Below are positions 17,336-25,382 of a stretch of 64,000 bases of DNA, one piece after another. Under the pieces are notes generated by a model. It searched no databases. It was not told the DNA's origin and worked only from the letters and a program-made list of their open reading frames with translations. The stretch is from Paenibacillus profundus (GTDB taxonomy: Bacteria; Bacillota; Bacilli; Paenibacillales; Paenibacillaceae): NCBI RefSeq assembly GCF_021369635.1, contig NZ_JAJNBZ010000027.1, forward strand, positions 1 through 64,000, read 5' to 3'. The position numbers were made by a program, and so were the translations under genes. How positions within the stretch are numbered: position 1 is the stretch's first letter; the number at the start of each line of letters is the position of its first letter.

Positions 17336-17576
17336 AAATTCAAAGCGATGATCTGGAGAAGTAGTGTGAAGCTGGAGTCGACAGAGAGCTATCCCTTGGC
17401 TGGAAGGATGGCGGTTGCAGTCACGTGAACGACACCAGAGAGTGCCGCCTGAACGCTGATGCCAGTAGGAGCGGACGGTCTCCCGCCGTTATAGGGGAAG
17501 AGTGATCGCCATGTGCGATAATTAGGGTGGTACCGCGTGAATCAGACCTCGTCCCTTTCCGGGACGGGGTTTTTTG
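17336..17576 (+). ncRNA. T-box riboswitch for aspartyl/asparaginyl-tRNA
   Basis: The leader contains an AGTA motif (17360s), the AGAGAG motif near 17383, the canonical T-box AGGGTGGTACCGCG (17524-17537) and a terminator formed by CCTCGTCCC (17547-17555) and GGGACGGGG (17561-17569) plus six T. The probable specifier region reads GTG-AAC-GAC-ACC, with AAC (17428-17430, Asn) directly followed by GAC (17431-17433, Asp). Uncharged tRNA would stabilise the antiterminator and switch on the synthetase gene. Confidence 0.9.
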
Positions 17577-17600
17577 TATTTCGGGAAAGGGGGTGATCGC

Positions 17601-17747
17601 ATGGACGACGGCGACGATGATGATGACAACAATATCTTCAACTCACGGAACAATCGAATAAGGAGGATGTTACGATGTCTATTAACAAGGAACCCGAAGT
17701 CCGTGTGCTTTGCTCCACGGTCTCCCGCTGTGAAAGACAGCAAATAA
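17601..17747 (+). CDS. Asp/Asn-rich leader peptide ORF
   Basis: A 48-codon ORF too short for usual gene calling. It starts at ATG 17601 behind AAAGGGGGTGAT (about 5 bases spacing). Residues 2-18 contain seven Asp and five Asn ('MDDGDDDDDNN', then Asn at 14, 17 and 18). It lies between the T-box terminator and the aspartyl-tRNA synthetase gene, covers that gene's AAGGAGG site in another frame and ends 73 bases inside it. This is what an attenuation-type leader peptide sensing charged tRNA-Asp/tRNA-Asn would look like. Translation has not been shown; a low-complexity coincidence is the alternative. Confidence 0.5.
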   Translation: MDDGDDDDDNNIFNSRNNRIRRMLRCLLTRNPKSVCFAPRSPAVKDSK

Positions 17748-18988
17748 CGATTCAAGGATGGGTGCACGGCGTGCGTCATCTGGGGCAGGTGATGTTCATG
17801 GATGTCCGCGACCGCAGCGGTATCGTTCAATGTGTGCTGGAGGGTGAGTGGCTTGACCTGTCCTTGACGATGGAGTCGGTCGTTGCCGTCCATGGCGAGG
17901 TCGTCCAAGCGGCCAAGGCGCCGAACGGCATCGAAATCCATGCGATTCGGGTGGAAGTGCTCAATCAGGCCGAGTCCCCGCTTCCGTTCGATCTGAACAA
18001 GAAGCAATTGAAGGTCAGACTGGATACGATGCTGGATCATCGCGTGCTGTCATTGAGGCATAGAAGGGCCCATTCGATTTTTACGATTCAATCCGCGCTT
18101 GCGGGCGCTTTCCGGGCTTACTTGACCCGACACGGATTCACCCAAATTTTTACGCCCAAAATCGTTGCCTCCGGTACCGAGGGCGGTTCCAATTTGTTCC
18201 CGATCCATTACTTTGAGCATACGGCCTATCTCGCCCAGTCCCCCCAGTTCTACAAGCAGATGATGGTGGGCGCAGGGTATGAGCGGGTCTTCGAGATAGG
18301 ACCGGTCTACCGTGCCGAAGAGCATAATACGTCCCGTCACTTGAACGAGTATATTTCGCTTGATGCGGAGATCGGATTTATTCGTTCCGAGGAAGAGTTG
18401 ATGGACCTGGAGCAAGAACTGTTGAAGCATATGTTCGATACCGTCGCGCGCCAGTGCGAAGACGAATTCAAGCTGCTCGAAGTCGAACCCCTTGTGCTGA
18501 CGACGGACATTCCGCGTATGACCGTTGCCGAGGCGCATCGTATTTTGGAACGAAAATACGGGAAGCTTTCGCCCAAAGGCGATCTCGATCCCGAAGGGGA
18601 ACGTCTCCTCTGCCAATACGTCGGGGAGAACAAGCAGCCGGGCTTCGTCTTCCTTACCCGCTACCCGCGGGAGATTCGTCCGTTCTATGCCATGCCGGCG
18701 GCGGATGAACCGGCCTTGACGGCATCATTCGACTTGCTGATGGGCGGTCTGGAGATTACGACCGGAGGCCAACGGATTCATGAGCTGGAGCAGCTGATCC
18801 AATCTATCCGGAGCCGGAGCCTGAACCCGGATCATTTCGGCAGCTATCTGGAGGTGTTCCGGTACGGCATGCCGCCGCATGGCGGATTCGCCATCGGGCT
18901 GGAGCGTCTGACCTCGCGGCTGCTTGGCCTCGGCAATGTGCGGGAAGCTTCCGCCTTCCCGCGGGATCGCAATCGATTGACACCGTGA
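17675..18988 (+). CDS. aspS2: Archaeal-type (non-discriminating) aspartyl-tRNA synthetase
   Basis: A 437-residue class IIb synthetase. An OB-fold anticodon-binding domain occupies about 1-110 ('ITIQGWVHGVRHLGQVMFMD'). The catalytic domain has motif 2 'VFEIGPVYRAEEHNTSRHLNEY' (in pieces: IGPVYRAEEHNTSRH) and motif 3 'GFAIGLERLTSRLLGL'. Length and the absence of the bacterial GAD insertion place it with the short archaeal type found as a second AspRS in Firmicutes, which can charge tRNA-Asn with Asp for GatCAB amidation. AAGGAGG lies 9 bases before the ATG. Regulation appears layered: a T-box upstream and an Asp/Asn-rich leader ORF overlapping the start. Confidence 0.85.
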   Translation: MSINKEPEVRVLCSTVSRCERQQITIQGWVHGVRHLGQVMFMDVRDRSGIVQCVLEGEWLDLSLTMESVVAVHGEVVQAAKAPNGIEIHAIRVEVLNQAESPLPFDLNKKQLKVRLDTMLDHRVLSLRHRRAHSIFTIQSALAGAFRAYLTRHGFTQIFTPKIVASGTEGGSNLFPIHYFEHTAYLAQSPQFYKQMMVGAGYERVFEIGPVYRAEEHNTSRHLNEYISLDAEIGFIRSEEELMDLEQELLKHMFDTVARQCEDEFKLLEVEPLVLTTDIPRMTVAEAHRILERKYGKLSPKGDLDPEGERLLCQYVGENKQPGFVFLTRYPREIRPFYAMPAADEPALTASFDLLMGGLEITTGGQRIHELEQLIQSIRSRSLNPDHFGSYLEVFRYGMPPHGGFAIGLERLTSRLLGLGNVREASAFPRDRNRLTP

Positions 18989-19000
18989 TGCGGGCTGGAG

Positions 19001-19029
19001 CAAAGGGTTTCCGTTGCGGAAGCCCTTTG
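19001..19029 (+). terminator. Hairpin after the synthetase gene
   Basis: CAAAGGGTTTCCG (19001-19013) and CGGAAGCCCTTTG (19017-19029) form a 13-bp stem with one G-T pair, 13 bases past the stop. A T-run is lacking. The following 19030-19285 contains no supportable gene. Confidence 0.55.
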
Positions 19030-19286
19030 TCCGCTCATGCCGCCGCAGAGAACTGGCAAGGCGGCCTATCGAAGCGATATCCGGCTTTATACGTTATACC
19101 GTATAAGCTTTTATGTTTTTTAGGGTTTGCTCAGAGAAATCATTCGCTGTAATCCCTTGCGGTTTACTGTGCGAACCTGGCAACGAGTGTGGAAGAGACC
19201 GCGAACCATTTCGCCGTGGGTAAGGTTGCTTTCATTGTTAGTTCAATCTTTGATTCATCATCTTAATGTTACGCTCTAAGGCCGCA

Positions 19287-19332
19287 CAAAAAAAGAACTG
19301 CCACATAAGGTCAGTAATGACCTTAGAGACAG
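19287..19332 (-). terminator. Terminator of the serine hydrolase gene
   Basis: On the minus strand TAAGGTCA and TGACCTTA form a stem nested in a weaker CTGTC/GGCAG pairing and are followed by a seven-T run. It lies about 20 bases past the hydrolase stop codon. Confidence 0.75.
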
Positions 19333-19352
19333 CCTTTTCGACAAGCCTGTAT

Positions 19353-21479
19353 TTATTTATTCAATGAAATCTCAAATTTGGAGTCAACTTCTCCTGCAAA
19401 TACGATCCTACCATTCTCCGGTAATACGACCTGATTATTACCGCTGATAACAGTGTGGTTCATACAAATACCTGCCTGATTATAGACAGCAAAGGCGCCA
19501 TTTGAAGGTATTTTAACTGTCATAACTTTTCCTTTGGCAGCCGCAGGCACTGAAAACCATTTGGCATAGCCGTCCGATTCGATCGTTGTTGAAGATTGGG
19601 TACCCGTATGGAGCGGTTTTACAAGTTTCTCACTAGCGTATACGTTACCTCCTGACGTAACATACTCCAATCCATTCCTCTGGAAGAAATTGATTTCCTT
19701 CGTGTCACGACCAGCCATACCAGGAATTTGCAGCTCATTCACTGCTTCGTTTGCTCCAATTATCTTATGATTCGAGATATAGCTTGGAAGCTCTTTAAAA
19801 ATATGAATAGGTATGATTGGTGTAACATTAAGGTAGACCGTTGATGTATATTTCTCATTCATCAAGTAATATTTTTGACCTTCACGCTTTTCCCATGAGG
19901 CGCTAATCTCCTGAGATAATTCACTTATTTCAAGCTTCTCTGCCTTATATTCTGAGAAAGCTAACTGTCCGAGTCCCGGTACGGATAAATAGGAGCGTGA
20001 CCATAAATAAGTACGCCCATTTTTCTCCACAACGAATTTCAATTTTTCTGTGCCTTCATCGTTCACAAAAGAACCATCTGCCGTATACGTATACTTTTGA
20101 TTAGGCTTGTTTGGAGCTGTAAGTGTGGTTACAGACATTTGTTCGGCAGCATTCAGTTCTACCTTCATTTGCTTACCTGAACCACCACCATACATACCTG
20201 CATACCGGGACATTTCCTTCGGCATATCTGCCTTTATAGGTACACCATATGACTTCTCCGGCTTCCGTTCTTTAATAATATTCTTCTCTTGAAGTGCACT
20301 TAGCAGAAGTTCACTCGCAATGAATTGATCTTTTGCGCTTGAACCACCTGAAGAGGTAACCGCTGCAGCCATGTTGTATTCCGGGAGCACCACTAATGAT
20401 GAATGATACGATATGGTATCTCCACCCTTTGTAACCGCCTTGATGCCGTATTCGTTAAATGGGAACAAGTTCACACTATCCCACCCTAATCCATAAGAAA
20501 TAGACGTATCGCTATCTTCTGACCATATGCCTCTTTTATATTCTTCTTGTGCCATAGCTTCTACTGACTTGCTAGAAAGAATCCCATCGACCTGTCCCGT
20601 GAAGATTTGCGAGAATTTGGCGAGATCTTCAGCTGTAGAGTAGATGCCTCCAGTAGCAATGATGTTATAATTTTCTTTTGGAAGCTGTCCCTCATACAGA
20701 GGGGAATAGATCCCAGCCATTTTCGATGGATCCAAAAGATCCTGTGGTGTTTTGGTATTTTTCATGCCCAGAGGCTCAGTAACATATTTGTGAATGAATG
20801 CAGTAAAGCCCATGCCGCTAACTCTCTCCACCAGAATCTCAGCCAGCGTAAAACCATCGTTACAATATACGGAGTATGCTCCTGGATCTGCCTTCAAGTT
20901 TTGAGTCGCCAATTGCTCTAAAAAAGTATCATGTGAGTAAGTATCATTATCCTCATACAATGTAGCATTATGGCCCGAGGTGCCGAGAAGACCAGAGGAA
21001 TGATTCAGCAGCATGCGTGGTGTAATTTGTTTGTATCGATTGTCTTTCATCTTAAAGTCATGTATGTAGTTCACAATCGGAACATCCAAATCGACCTTGC
21101 CCTCATCAACAAGCTTCATAACAGACGCTGTAAGTACCATTTTGCTAGTTGAACCTATGCCATATATCGTTTTTGAAGTAAGAGGTACTTTATCCTTTAG
21201 GTCGTTTTTGCCTGCCTGCCCGGAGATCACAATCTCTCCATCATCAATAAGTGCATATTGCACACTCGTAGTACCGTAAGTTTCTGTTAGTATCTTGGCT
21301 TTCTCAGCAACTATTTTCTTTGTTGCATCATAAGTAAGAGTGCTGTTACTCGTAGCCGGAGCGGCCATCGCAGACATTGGAGCTAGCATCGTTAGCACCA
21401 GGGTAAAAGCGGCAATTGAAGTTCGTTTTTTAGTTATTCTCGTGCCCACTCTCTTTTTCATTTCCTCACTTCGTTTCAC
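19353..21479 (-). CDS. Secreted serine beta-lactamase-family hydrolase
   Basis: A serine hydrolase of about 708 residues of the beta-lactamase/AmpC-like (PBP4*) group. After a signal peptide ('[20 protein letters not shown]') the catalytic domain has the SxxK motif in 'GIGSTSKMV' and a 'YCND' in place of the usual YxN. A C-terminal region of about 300 residues follows. I favour the GTG at 21479 over the ATG at 21485, because AAAGGAG is then 9 bases away rather than 3; the same choice fits the paralogous promoters nearby. It shares an upstream 46-bp element with three hydrolases, so probable co-regulation by the two-component system at 25.4-27.4 kb. Substrate may be a peptide antibiotic or cell-wall peptide. 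Confidence 0.82.
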   Translation of the reverse strand: MKRSEEMKKRVGTRITKKRTSIAAFTLVLTMLAPMSAMAAPATSNSTLTYDATKKIVAEKAKILTETYGTTSVQYALIDDGEIVISGQAGKNDLKDKVPLTSKTIYGIGSTSKMVLTASVMKLVDEGKVDLDVPIVNYIHDFKMKDNRYKQITPRMLLNHSSGLLGTSGHNATLYEDNDTYSHDTFLEQLATQNLKADPGAYSVYCNDGFTLAEILVERVSGMGFTAFIHKYVTEPLGMKNTKTPQDLLDPSKMAGIYSPLYEGQLPKENYNIIATGGIYSTAEDLAKFSQIFTGQVDGILSSKSVEAMAQEEYKRGIWSEDSDTSISYGLGWDSVNLFPFNEYGIKAVTKGGDTISYHSSLVVLPEYNMAAAVTSSGGSSAKDQFIASELLLSALQEKNIIKERKPEKSYGVPIKADMPKEMSRYAGMYGGGSGKQMKVELNAAEQMSVTTLTAPNKPNQKYTYTADGSFVNDEGTEKLKFVVEKNGRTYLWSRSYLSVPGLGQLAFSEYKAEKLEISELSQEISASWEKREGQKYYLMNEKYTSTVYLNVTPIIPIHIFKELPSYISNHKIIGANEAVNELQIPGMAGRDTKEINFFQRNGLEYVTSGGNVYASEKLVKPLHTGTQSSTTIESDGYAKWFSVPAAAKGKVMTVKIPSNGAFAVYNQAGICMNHTVISGNNQVVLPENGRIVFAGEVDSKFEISLNK

Positions 21480-21549
21480 GCGCATCTTCTCCTTTTCTCA
21501 TCGGTTTAATGGCTACTTTAAACTAGCCATTAAACATAGCTTATACAAC

Positions 21550-21595
21550 GAAGATGTACTCCCCATGACGACAATATGAATGGAGTATGAACAAG
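21550..21595 (-). promoter_or_regulatory. Shared 46-bp regulatory element, copy 1
   Basis: Read on the minus strand this contains two TTCATAT/TTCATAC-type direct repeats 11 bases apart, followed by TTGTCGTCATGGGGAGTAC. Direct repeats one helical turn apart are typical OmpR-family operator sites. It lies about 70-115 bases before the serine hydrolase start. Confidence 0.75.
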
Positions 21596-21600
21596 ATTAC

Positions 21601-22581
21601 TTATTTAATTTCTTTCATAAATTCTCTCAAGTTCTCTGTGATTTCTTTGGCTTTTGTACGATGGATGTAATGATCTGCTTCAAACCGTATCACTTTTCCA
21701 TGTACAGAATTTTTTACTTGTTCTTCATGCTCGGGTACCCATCGATCCGTTACTGGATGATTCGCTTGAATAAAGAAAATAATAGGAAGATTTTTCGGGA
21801 ATGATACGCTTTCAGCTGCTTTAAAATTTGATTGCATATGTTCAACTTCATTTAATAGGTTGGGATTATACATGTTTTTGTGCATAAGCATTCTCATTTG
21901 TTCTTTCGTTTTATCATCATAGGGCAGTGCAGCCAATGGGTCAGTACCCAATTTCATGGCCAATCTGGAGAGACCTGATTGTTTGAGCCATTTAACCATT
22001 TCTAATTGTGAAGATTTAACCTTCTCACTTAGCGTCGGAACACTGCTATCGAGCCCGACAAATGTACTCACTTCGTTTTCATATTTATTCACATATTCGA
22101 GTCCGTAAACGCCTGAAATGGAGTGGCCCATTAGAATATAACGTTTAATGTTAAGACCCTGTAAAGCTTCGTGAATTTCACTAACAACATTCTCTGTGGT
22201 TCGTTCCTTTTCGGTTAGATCACTTAATCCATAACCAAAAGGCTCAACCACGACGACTTTGTAAAATGGTGACAGCTCTTCGATTAGCGGTTTAAAGTCC
22301 AGTGCGGGTGCCGCTATTCCAAGACCAGGTAGGAGCACTACGGTTTCTTCGCCTGCTCCTTGAATCAAAACATTCATATTTTTCCCATCTACAGATACGT
22401 GTTGACCATAGGGCTCTATTCTTCTTAACTCCGATTGATTACATATAAGATTAACTGTATAAACAATGACTAGAAAAAGCACGATGGCTATCATTATTGC
22501 CCCGATTACTTTAAGAAAAATGCTTCGTACTTTATTTGTTCTCGTTCGATTCCTCGTTTTCATTTCCTCTGTTTGTGTCAT
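21601..22581 (-). CDS. Membrane-anchored alpha/beta hydrolase, paralogue 1
   Basis: A 326-residue alpha/beta hydrolase with one N-terminal membrane helix (about 24-48) and a catalytic domain probably outside the cell. The nucleophile elbow is 'MGHSISG', an upstream 'PFGYGLSD' carries an acidic residue, and the histidine is likely that in 'EADHYIHR'. It starts at an ATG 8 bases after AGGAG. It is one of three tandem copies, each with its own upstream element. The substrate is unknown; family members range from esterases to haloalkane-type enzymes. Confidence 0.82.
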   Translation of the reverse strand: MTQTEEMKTRNRTRTNKVRSIFLKVIGAIMIAIVLFLVIVYTVNLICNQSELRRIEPYGQHVSVDGKNMNVLIQGAGEETVVLLPGLGIAAPALDFKPLIEELSPFYKVVVVEPFGYGLSDLTEKERTTENVVSEIHEALQGLNIKRYILMGHSISGVYGLEYVNKYENEVSTFVGLDSSVPTLSEKVKSSQLEMVKWLKQSGLSRLAMKLGTDPLAALPYDDKTKEQMRMLMHKNMYNPNLLNEVEHMQSNFKAAESVSFPKNLPIIFFIQANHPVTDRWVPEHEEQVKNSVHGKVIRFEADHYIHRTKAKEITENLREFMKEIK

Positions 22582-22652
22582 TTGATCGTCTCCTGCCCTA
22601 TCTGTTTATTAAACTATCCTTAAAGAGGCCCACAAATGAAAGTTTAACCAAT

Positions 22653-22698
22653 GAAGATGTACTCCCCGTGACGTCAATATGAACCGAGTGTGAACAAG
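22653..22698 (-). promoter_or_regulatory. Shared 46-bp regulatory element, copy 2
   Basis: Minus-strand reading gives TTCACAC and TTCATAT direct repeats 11 bases apart and the conserved block ending GAGTACATCTTC. It precedes hydrolase paralogue 1. Confidence 0.72.
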
Positions 22699-22825
22699 CA
22701 AATAAATGCCACGTCGTCATATGCAATGAAGCTTGCACAGGCCTGCCGTAACCTAGAACATACAAGTGCTTAGCCAATCCAGTCCTACCATGTGATAACA
22801 TCTCATATGTACAAACGCACAATAA

Positions 22826-22849
22826 AAAACCGCCCCAAAGGACGGTTTT
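22826..22849 (-). terminator. Terminator of hydrolase paralogue 2
   Basis: AAAACCG and CGGTTTT pair across CCCCAAAGGA; on the minus strand a T-rich run follows. It lies about 55 bases past the paralogue 2 stop codon. Confidence 0.75.
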
Positions 22850-22902
22850 CCATATCATTTATTAACATTTGCATAATAGTGGATGAACCTTTCTCCGAAC
22901 AC

Positions 22903-23883
22903 TTACTTCGCTTCTTTCATAAATGCTCTAACGTTTTCAGCGATTTCTTTGAATTTGGTATGGTGTAAATAATGTGATCCATCCATGGTTATTACTTTTC
23001 CATGTACCGAGTCTTTGACCTGCCCTTCATGCAAAGGTATCCATTCTTTTATCCCTTCATTATTCGCTTGTACAAAGAGAAGAAGTGGAAGGTCTTTAGG
23101 GAATGTTAAGTCATGAGCACCTTTAAAATTAGAAGAAATATGGCCCATCTCATTTAAGATAGTGTCATTATTCATGCTTTTATACGAAATCATTTTCATT
23201 TGCTCTACGGTCTTATCATCAAAAGCTAATGAAGCATAGGGGTCAGCACCTAGTTTCATCATCATTCTTAATAGACCTGATTTCTTGAGCAACTCTAACT
23301 TTTTGATTGGTAATTTGACATCCATACCCGGTTGTGTTGGAACACTGCTGTCGATTCCGACAAATGCGGTAACCTCGTTTCGATATTTGCTCACATAATC
23401 AATGCCGTAAATGCCTGCAATGGAGTGGCCCATGAGCATGTATCTGTTAATATTAAGCTGCTGTAAAGCTTCATGAACTTCACCTACGATATTCTCCGTG
23501 GTTCGCTCTTTTTCAGTTCCATCACTTAATCCATAACCGAAAGGCTCAACCGCGACAACTTTGTAAAATGGGGATAATTCATCGATGAGCAGCTTAAAAT
23601 CAAGCGCTGGTGTAGCTGTTCCAAAACCAGGCAGGAGTACGATCGTCTCCTCGCCTTCGCCTTGAATTAACACATTCATATTTTTCCCGTCTACAGATAC
23701 GTGCTGACCGTAGGGCTCTATTCGTTTTTGCTCCGAATTCGTACTTATCACATTCGTGATATAAACAATCCCTAGAAAAAGAACAATGGCGATAACGATT
23801 GCTCCTATAATTTTAAGTAAAATGCTTCGCACTTTCTTGAATTTCGTTCCATTCCCCGTTTTCTTTTCCTCTGTTTGTGTCAC
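22903..23883 (-). CDS. Membrane-anchored alpha/beta hydrolase, paralogue 2
   Basis: About 326 residues, very similar to the neighbouring copies: N-terminal membrane helix (about 24-48), 'EPYGQHVSVDGKNMNVLIQG', elbow 'MGHSIAG', 'PFGYGLSDG', and a late 'DGSHYLHHT' containing the likely catalytic histidine. The GTG at 23883 (AGGAG 9 bases upstream) aligns with the ATG start of paralogue 1, so I prefer it to the ATG two codons earlier. Tandem duplication is evident, and the catalytic motifs are conserved in each copy. Confidence 0.82.
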   Translation of the reverse strand: MTQTEEKKTGNGTKFKKVRSILLKIIGAIVIAIVLFLGIVYITNVISTNSEQKRIEPYGQHVSVDGKNMNVLIQGEGEETIVLLPGFGTATPALDFKLLIDELSPFYKVVAVEPFGYGLSDGTEKERTTENIVGEVHEALQQLNINRYMLMGHSIAGIYGIDYVSKYRNEVTAFVGIDSSVPTQPGMDVKLPIKKLELLKKSGLLRMMMKLGADPYASLAFDDKTVEQMKMISYKSMNNDTILNEMGHISSNFKGAHDLTFPKDLPLLLFVQANNEGIKEWIPLHEGQVKDSVHGKVITMDGSHYLHHTKFKEIAENVRAFMKEAK

Positions 23884-23954
23884 TCTCATCTTCTCCTGTC
23901 CTGATCTGTTTATTCAGTTTTCTTAACGGTGCGACTAACGAAAGTTTAACCAAC

Positions 23955-24000
23955 AAAGATGTACTCCCCATGACGACAATATGAACTGAATATGAACTAG
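23955..24000 (-). promoter_or_regulatory. Shared 46-bp regulatory element, copy 3
   Basis: Two exact TTCATAT direct repeats (minus strand; complement at 23979-23985 and 23990-23996) 11 bases apart, followed by the conserved block. It precedes hydrolase paralogue 2. Confidence 0.75.
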
Positions 24001-24008
24001 CAAAAAAA

Positions 24009-24056
24009 ATGCTACGACATGACATGCAAGGAAGCTTGCACATGAGACCGTAGCAT
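24009..24056 (-). terminator. Terminator of hydrolase paralogue 3
   Basis: ATGCTACG (24009-24016) pairs with CGTAGCAT (24049-24056) around an inner TGCAAG/CTTGCA stem; an eight-A run at its left becomes a T-run on the minus strand. Confidence 0.7.
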
Positions 24057-24146
24057 GGATAATATAAGGACCATGTTTAGATAATGCGAATGAGAGCATG
24101 TTGTTACATCAAATAGTTACAAACAATCTTTCATTTTAAAAATCAT

Positions 24147-25169
24147 CTACTTGTCTTTTTTTACTTCTTCCATAAATGTCCTGAAGTTTTCAGCGATTTC
24201 TTTTGATTTGGTATGATGTAAATAATGGGTTCCTTCAAATGTCATCACTTTTCCATGTACAGAATCTTTTACTTGCTCTTCATGTAGGGTTGACCATCCT
24301 TCAATTGATGTACTATCCGGTTGTAAAAAGAATATAACAGGAAGGTTTTTTGGGAATGTTAAATTTTCAGCCGCTTTAAAATTAGTAATCCTATTTTCTA
24401 TTTCATTCGCAATGGTGGGATTTCTAAAGTTTTTGAAAGAAAGTATTCTCATTTGTTCTTTTGTTTCATCATCAACTGGTATTTTAGCATATGGGTCAGC
24501 ACTTAGTTTCATTATTAATCTGGCTAAACCTGATTTTTTGAGTAGCGTAATTGTTGTAGATGATATGGGAGATTCAACAACCTTATCACCGTATTGCTTG
24601 GGAGCACTGCTATCGATCCCGACAAATGCACTCACTTCGTGTTCATATTTGTTCACATAATCTAGTCCGTAAATGCCCGAAATGGAGTGACCCATTAGAA
24701 TATATCGGTCAATTTTAAGACGCTGTAAAGCTTCATGAATTTCACTTACAATATTTTCTGTGCTTCGTTCCTTATCCGTTCCATCACTTAATCCATAACC
24801 AAAAGGCTCAATCACTGCGACTTTGTAAAATGGTGATAACTCTTCTACTAGCGGCTTAAAATCAAGTGCTGGTGTTCCTGTTCCCAAACCTGGTAGCAGC
24901 ACGACTGTTTCTTCGCCTTGTCCTTGAATCAAAACATTCATATTTTTCCCATCTACTGTTACGAACTGACCATAGGGTTTTATTCTTCCTTCCTCTGATT
25001 TGCTGCTGATCTTATCAACGACAAAAACAATGGCTAGAAAAAGTACAATTGCTATAACTAATCCTGCTAATACTTTAAGTAAAATGATAAGCCATTTTTT
25101 CATCTTACTAGCTGTTTTTTTGTCTGTTGTTGTATCCAAGTCCATTTTCTTTACCTCGCGTAGTTTCAC
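24147..25169 (-). CDS. Membrane-anchored alpha/beta hydrolase, paralogue 3
   Basis: About 340 residues, the most divergent and longest of the three copies. A membrane helix lies at about 30-52 ('LLKVLAGLVIAIVLFLAIVF'). The catalytic elbow is 'MGHSISG', with 'PFGYGLSDG' before it and 'EGTHYLHHT' near the end. The GTG at 25169 (AGGAG 9 bases upstream) is favoured by analogy with the paralogues. It is nearest the two-component genes and has its own copy of the shared element, so the gene set likely grew by duplication outward from here. Confidence 0.82.
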   Translation of the reverse strand: MKLREVKKMDLDTTTDKKTASKMKKWLIILLKVLAGLVIAIVLFLAIVFVVDKISSKSEEGRIKPYGQFVTVDGKNMNVLIQGQGEETVVLLPGLGTGTPALDFKPLVEELSPFYKVAVIEPFGYGLSDGTDKERSTENIVSEIHEALQRLKIDRYILMGHSISGIYGLDYVNKYEHEVSAFVGIDSSAPKQYGDKVVESPISSTTITLLKKSGLARLIMKLSADPYAKIPVDDETKEQMRILSFKNFRNPTIANEIENRITNFKAAENLTFPKNLPVIFFLQPDSTSIEGWSTLHEEQVKDSVHGKVMTFEGTHYLHHTKSKEIAENFRTFMEEVKKDK

Positions 25170-25239
25170 TCGCATCTTCTCCTGTCGTTATCTCTATATT
25201 GGGCTGCCTTAACGGGTCGTTAAGGAAAGCATATACGAT

Positions 25240-25285
25240 GAAGATGTACTCTCCATGACGACAATATGAACTGAATATGAACAAG
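25240..25285 (-). promoter_or_regulatory. Shared 46-bp regulatory element, copy 4
   Basis: Two exact TTCATAT repeats (minus strand; complement at 25264-25270 and 25275-25281) 11 bases apart with the same downstream block. It precedes hydrolase paralogue 3. Confidence 0.75.
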
Positions 25286-25291
25286 TAAAAA

Positions 25292-25337
25292 ATGCTGCGG
25301 CCCACATACAAGGAAGTTTGCATGTGGGCCGCAGCAT
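25292..25337 (-). terminator. Strong terminator of the two-component operon
   Basis: ATGCTGCGGCCCACAT (25292-25307) and ATGTGGGCCGCAGCAT (25322-25337) are perfect 16-bp inverted repeats; the A-rich left flank gives a T-run on the minus strand. Confidence 0.85.
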
Positions 25338-25382
25338 GGAGAACGCGGTCTAGTCAATCCAATGGATACCCTATGAATCTAA

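Noticed and set aside
17522-18040. Minus-strand ORF across the T-box terminator and aspS2 start
   Set aside because: It is antisense to a well-conserved enzyme and a riboswitch, with no ribosome site or family.
19086-19106. AT-rich palindrome TTATACGTTATACCGTATAA
   Set aside because: It is imperfect, not next to any start codon and without a known operator match.
22598-22858. 86-residue ORF between hydrolase paralogues
   Set aside because: It covers the shared 46-bp element and a terminator, lacks a ribosome site and has no family.
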